Shown one piece after another: positions 58,740-64,000 of a DNA stretch of 64,000 nucleotides (within the stretch, counting starts at the first letter, position 1; the number at the start of each line of letters is the position of its first letter). The notes under the pieces were generated by a model. It was given only the letters and a program-made list of their open reading frames with translations, did no database searches and was not told the origin of the DNA. Where the stretch lies: assembly GCF_020379485.1 (NCBI RefSeq), contig NC_063448.1, positions 8,517,726 to 8,581,725 of the forward strand. The letters run 5' to 3'. This stretch comes from Brassica napus (taxonomy: Eukaryota > Streptophyta > Magnoliopsida > Brassicales > Brassicaceae). The position numbers were made by a program, and so were the translations under genes.

Positions 58740-60306
58740 ACAACATTGTCATGAGTTATTGTATTTGTATCCTTTAAAAAGAGTGTTAAACCGGTGAGTC
58801 AGCATCTTCCATTCACTCGTTTGCAGTTAGTGTTTTGTTATAAAGGCAACCCTAAGAAGTAGAAAATACAAATACCAAAGAGAACGGATCAAAAGCTACA
58901 GTTTCTTACATCCAGACAACGTAGTGTAACCCACTTACATGTCTCAGACGACATTATTGTTGATGTTCTTCCACTTATCCTTGAGGTCGCTTGGAGCCTG
59001 TTCGTCCTGAAACATATCCCGAATATCTTGTGTCACGGATTATGAATATTCATGCATGGCGCCAGGAAATTTGTGAATATTCATTTCACTACATATGACG
59101 AGCTTATATGATCAACCTAAACCAAAAAAAAAAAGAGGAGAAGTGAGAAAACCGACACTCATCACAACAGTTGTGCATGGATGTTCACTACCTATCAAGA
59201 GCTTCTCGTCACCCTTGGCCCGTTTTTTCTATGTGGAAAACCTACTTAAATAGTAGAGAACTTACTTAAATAATGGAACACTCAAAATATCTCAAAAACT
59301 CCATAATTTTAAAAACTCCTCAAAATGAATGTTATTTAATGTTCTGAGTAGGGTTGGGCATTTTATCTTATACCCAAACCGGAATCCGAATCCGACCCGA
59401 AAAACCCGAATCCGAACCGAAGTAGCAAAATAACTGAATGAGTATTGTATTGAACAAGTTTGGATATCCGAACCCGATCAGGTATATATCCGAAACACGA
59501 AGTAATACCGAAGTCATCCGAACATATGTATACTTAACCTAAATCTACATCTTTCATCCAATATGTAATGATTGGTTTCTCTTAACCAATTTTGGTTTAA
59601 TTAATATTATATAAAATCAATACCAAATCATTATTTTTCCTAACCTAAATGTGTGTACATATATATAAAAATATGTATCTCCTTATTAAACGTGAGAGAT
59701 TAAGGCACCATCTGCATCTCTCATCTCTCAATCTTCTCTTCCTACAAGATCTTATTTCCTAGAATATTATTCTTCTCACGATCCATGTAAAGTTTCTCGG
59801 AGACATTAGTTGTTACAATCATCAACGATAACTACCATAAACGTAACAACCGGAGCCACCTCGAACGATCTTGTCTTTCGTCATATGGAGGGGTAGTTTC
59901 CATCCATAGAAATTTCCTTGTTAGTCTCAATCGTCTTACGTAATGTAAACAAGAGTTTTTTTTTTTTGGCAAGAATCATGTGGTTTTAAATTTTTTTTAT
60001 CACATTCAAAAATTATCAAAAGCAATATTTAATCGAGTTAGATTTAGTAACGAAATATAGTATTATATGAACATGTGAGCCGGTTTGGTAACGAACCGAT
60101 AGTACAGGTGCCTTTTCCAAAACCGCCGCCGTCTCGAAAAGAAGAGCAGACGTTTTATTCAATCGACAGAGAGAATTGGGGATTTTGCGGAGCCCTGGGA
60201 ATAGAAAGAAAATCGTGTTCGGCACAGTAAAAGAACGAGAGTGATAAAATGGTGCTGAATCTCATCTGAATACGCATCAGATCTGATCACTGTAAACGAT
60301 TTCGCA
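58740..60306. other. Intergenic; hAT-like fragment at about 59345-59530
   Basis: At 59345 TAGGGTTGGGCATTTTATC looks like a hAT-type terminus, followed by repeats of AATCCGAATCCGA and ATCCGAACCCGA up to about 59530. No matching right end is found before 60300, so it appears to be a truncated copy. No other gene is recognised. The last 100 bases are probably the 5' UTR of the next gene. Confidence 0.45.
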
Positions 60307-63300
60307 ATGGTCTGTGTTATCCTTTCTTTCTCCACACCGCGAGAGATTGTGTGCTGATGTTGTGGTTTTGTATGTTTACAGTCAGTTAGAGGCGGAGGAA
60401 GGAAGGAGGAGAGAGGAAGGAACCCTCCGTCGCGGCATCTCTGGGTTGGGAACCTTCCCCTTGGGATATCGGAACGGGAACTCGCCGATAGGTTCTTGAG
60501 GTTTGGAGAATTGGAGAGCGTTGCGTTTCAGCCTGCTCGGAGCTACGCGTTCCTCAATTTTAAACACGACGAAGATGCTTTCGCTGCTATTGACTCGCTC
60601 CAAGGCTTCCCGCTCAATGGCAACCCGCTTAAGATCGAGTTTGCCAAGCCGGTTAGTCTCGTACTCTCTTTTGAATCTTGAGTTAGTGTTTAGATTCTGA
60701 TTAGAGAGGATATAGATTCTTACTTAGTATGTGAAAGTTATCAGTTAGTGTGTTTAATTAGATGTCAAGTGTTAGTAGAATTCCACAGGCACTCTCACCT
60801 TTATCCTTGCGTCTAAGTTTAAATAACTTAGTATTTTAAACTCTGATGATACTTAATCGTTGTGTCATGAGCAAAGCAACACACAGGCACTCATCTTTTT
60901 AAGCCTCGCACTCTGCTTTATAGCTACTGAATGGTGAAAGTTCAGTGGTTAACTTAGAATCAGTTTCTGTTGGAAAACCATATCGTGGCCATCTCTACTC
61001 TATCATCAAAAGATGTTTCCACATCCAAGGCATCCAGTGTAACCCTCACAAGCATTCACCTTTATCATTCACACTACAGGCACTCAGCCATAATGTTTAC
61101 AAGCATTCAGATTTTCATTGACAAATAATATGAACTTGGTAGTAGAGACCCCAAGTGAGAGATATGTGTTGAATTAAATCTTAAAACAGAGAAAATATAG
61201 AAATTTCCATGAAGCTTTCTGGCTCTTGGGGCTGGTGTTTACCAAACAACTCCGGATGATTCCATACCCTTCATCTCCAGGTCGGCAAAAGTTGAGCAAG
61301 TTAATAGAATCATCTTGGCATTAGTCCACTTAATGTGAATTTGATTGCTTCAGTTCTCTCTCAGTAGCTATGAAGATGAATGACATGATCATCTATATAC
61401 CCGATTATATCATTATGAACTTAATAGTTACAGTCAATAAAACTATTATTTAGCAAGCAGTTGATGACATACCTTCAGATTTTCTACTTGATATGCCAGT
61501 AACTCACCATGTGTTCAAGGCCTTGTTAAAGTTCACCATGTTAAAGCTTACCTTCACCATGTTTCATAATTTGCATATGGTCCTATTCAACTTGCCAATG
61601 CCAAAACAGACTCATGCTTTTGAAGTGATTACCTAATTATAGACATTGTATCAATTCATCAAAAGCAGCATTTGCTTTGTATTTTCCAATTCCAGCGTTG
61701 CAGCAGGCCAGTAAAACTGATCATATCTTTCATTGCCTTATAGATGATAGAAGAAACTTACCTGGCCAAACATCTTAAGCTTGTTGTTTGTTTCTGGTTA
61801 TGCTTCTCGGCATGATTTCATTGCCTTCATGTTATAATAATTGAGGAGTTCCATTCTATTTTCAATGTTATGCTGAGGACTGGTATATTGTTTAAAAACT
61901 CACATATTGATCTCCATAGGCAGCTCTTTCCATTCAAAGAGTTCTAGCTGACATCCAGATGCTCAAGAATTTCCTGAACTTGATTACAACTTGTTATCTA
62001 GTGTATATCATAGATAGTAATGCACAGTAACTTAAGAACCTTTTTGTTCTTGATCATGCAGTGAAGTAGGGCATTGGCTAATAGTTATAACTTCGTGATA
62101 CTGTTTATCGCAGGAAAAGTCCTCAACTGGACCACGCACAGAAAATACATTTCGTCATGATGAGCAGCGGTCTGGAGCAAGAGGGTCACCTTTTTTCCAA
62201 AAGGACTCCAGAATGCGTTACGAGAGCCCAGACACATATAGCAAATCAAACAAAATGAGTGATAGAGATGCAGAACCCAGTGAGATACTATACATAGGAT
62301 TCCCAGCTTCGTTGAAAGTAGATGAAGAGCTCTTGATGAAGGCCTTCTCTCCATTCGGAGATATAACGAAGGTCACGATATTCCCTGGTCGTAGTTATGC
62401 ATTTGTTCAATTCCGGAATCAAATGGCAGCTTGCAAGGCAAAACAAACTCTTCAGGGTAAATTATTTGACAATCCTCGAGTGCATATCTCTTTCGCAAAG
62501 AGTGAGCCTTCCTCATCTAGCAGTGGAAGGGGTCCGTCTGGTCGATCATTCTCTCCGCCTTACAGATCTGTTGATCGACTGGGATCTTCAGAAGGTTACT
62601 TTCATCAGGATAGAAACTATGGAAGCATCAGCAGAACTTCCAATGTCAGAGATCCACATTACAGGGATTTGGAAGAGTCTGAAGATTACATGTTTAACAG
62701 GAAAAGAGCCTCAAGGAATGAATATGATGGAGGAGGGCCTCCTTATAGAAGGTCGAGGTCTCCACACAAGTTGCCTCAGGATATGCATGAATATCATAGG
62801 GAAATGGGTTCCACATTCCGTGATGATCCTCACAGGTTTCCTCCAAGGAGTTCAGTGTATGAAGAGCCACGGGGTTTATCCGAAGAAGACTACTACTACC
62901 AGGACACCAAGAGAGTGAAGACAAGATCCTTTCAGGCAGAGAGGCAGCTCCCAGGGCATCTGGTTTCTGGTGTAGGGCAAGAAAGACGCTCTTTTTCAAG
63001 GGGATCTGCTGATTTTTCTCCCAATAAAGCCTTTGAGCGTAACTATGAGGCTGGACAAGTAAGATACAAGCAAACAATTGAGAATCCGTTGAATCTGGCT
63101 ATAAGGAACGGGGAGAAGAGTAGCTTTCGTGAACCACATGACGAGTTGGTGGGAGAATTTTCTCTGCCTGAAGGGAGACGGCATACACTTGAAGAGTCTC
63201 GGCCATCACTTAAGGATTGGAACTGGGAAGGGACTGTTGCAAAGGGAGGCAATCCTATTTGTCGTGCTAAATGCTTTCCTGTGGGCAAAGTGATGGATAT

Positions 63301-64000
63301 GATGCTGTAAGTTGTTTTCTAAATCTTTATTTTCTGCACTTCTTGTGATGAAGTTTGTTGATTTGATTCGGTTTGTGGTTTGTAAATACAGGCCCGAGTT
63401 TCTAGATTGCACGGCAAGAACTGGTTTGGACATGCTGGCCAATCATTACTACCAGTCATCTCAAGCGTGGGTGGTTTTCTTCGTTCCTGGAAGCGATGCT
63501 GATATTGTGTTCTATAACGAGTTTATGCATTATCTGGAGGAGAAGCAGCGGGCAGCTGTTTCTAAATTGGATGACACAACGACGTTGTTCCTTGTGCCTC
63601 CTTCTGATTTCTCCGAGAAAGTACTTAAAGTTCCTGGGAAACTAAGCATCTCTGGGGTTATTCTACGGTCAGAATACGAAGGTTCCGGATATGGGCCTGT
63701 TCAACAGCAAAGTGAGAGGAGATATGGTGAAACATCATATCCAGAGGATAGTGGAGCTTTTCCTGATGTTGGAAACCCACGTAATCAATCTGTTCAACGT
63801 TCACCTATAGATCCATACATCGAGAGCAGGCACGATCAGTACCCTGGAAGGGTTTGGCCACCTCGTGATGTGTCAGTTACCAACACCAGAACCTCACTGA
63901 TGCAACCTCCTTTGATAGATCTTCAAGAGCGTAGCGGGTTTGTTGCTCAGCAAAATGCTGATCCAAGTCGGTTTCGTGAAACAGTGATTCCATCAGGGTT
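60307..64000 (+). CDS. FPA-like RRM and SPOC domain protein, partial (At4g12640-type)
   Basis: This is a nuclear RNA-binding protein of the spen family. Arabidopsis FPA itself controls 3'-end choice, and At4g12640 is its relative. Exons: 60307-60309 (ATG only), 60382-60651, 62114-63306 and 63392 to beyond 64000, all GT/AG and in phase. RRM1 covers about residues 21-91 (LWVGNLPLGISERELADRF, RSYAFLNF). RRM2 covers about 148-220 (ILYIGFPASLKV, RSYAFVQF). A Ser/Arg/Tyr-rich linker follows. SPOC starts near residue 458 (WNWEGTVAKGGNPICRAKCF, AWVVFFVPGSD). The C-terminus is off the window. The intron after the ATG makes the start depend on splicing. The second intron (60652-62113) is unusually large at 1.46 kb, AT-rich, with no recognised insert. 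No lesion is seen. Confidence 0.88.

Noticed and set aside
62213..62354. ATG at 62213 as the start of the FPA-like gene
   Set aside because: Upstream exons with RRM1 join in frame (60382-60651 to 62114), so this ATG is internal.

Overview
This is plant nuclear DNA, almost certainly from a Brassicaceae genome close to Brassica. Its intron-containing single-copy genes resemble Arabidopsis MYB63, an At1g79160-type WW-like protein and an At4g12640-type FPA-like protein. These identities are recalled from memory, not searched. The DNA between the genes is AT-rich and packed with nested transposons.

Layout, left to right. Positions 1 to about 8260 hold most of a Helitron on the minus strand: a ten-exon RPA70-like gene (7117-4718), then a multi-exon Rep/helicase gene (3928 to beyond the left edge). 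Every intron I place keeps the frame. Positions 9240-12796 hold a direct repeat, a palindromic MITE with a TTA duplication, and a MULE-like element (11578-12796) with a 9-bp duplication. A full-length L1-type LINE follows (12855-18255), with an open ORF1 and an ORF2 broken by one stop and one frameshift. Next come a decayed fragment of a mercaptopyruvate sulfurtransferase (STR1) gene and a MYB63-like R2R3-MYB gene (20458-19434).

Positions 21500-25600 hold repeats, including a 5'-truncated LINE tail between perfect 16-bp duplications and a 176-bp hAT-like MITE. A 17-kb Ty3/gypsy element (25640-42865) has two 2.56-kb LTRs that look almost identical, yet its pol is badly decayed. It is split by a second LTR element (32048-40143, minus strand, target duplication GATCA) that carries gag-protease and an antisense gypsy-type ORF but no visible RT or integrase.

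A CACTA element (43902-50193, target duplication TCG) carries a TNP2-like gene that has lost its catalytic core and a TNPA-like gene split by a 537-bp hAT insertion with an 8-bp duplication. After the WW-like gene (52667-53498) comes a second, deletion-derived CACTA element (54896-58174) with a different subterminal motif. Another 5'-truncated LINE tail follows, then the start of the FPA-like RRM/SPOC gene (60307 to beyond the right edge).

Only three ordinary host genes look functional: MYB63-like, WW-like and FPA-like. The rest is a layered record of insertions, and much of it can be ordered in time because insertion-site duplications are preserved. I found no clear sign of an entirely new system. 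The most interesting items are the Helitron with its in-frame RPA partner and duplicated exon, the LTR retroelement with young LTRs around a dead interior, the hairpin array that differs between the two LTRs of the nested element, and two CACTA families with different terminal repeat motifs.
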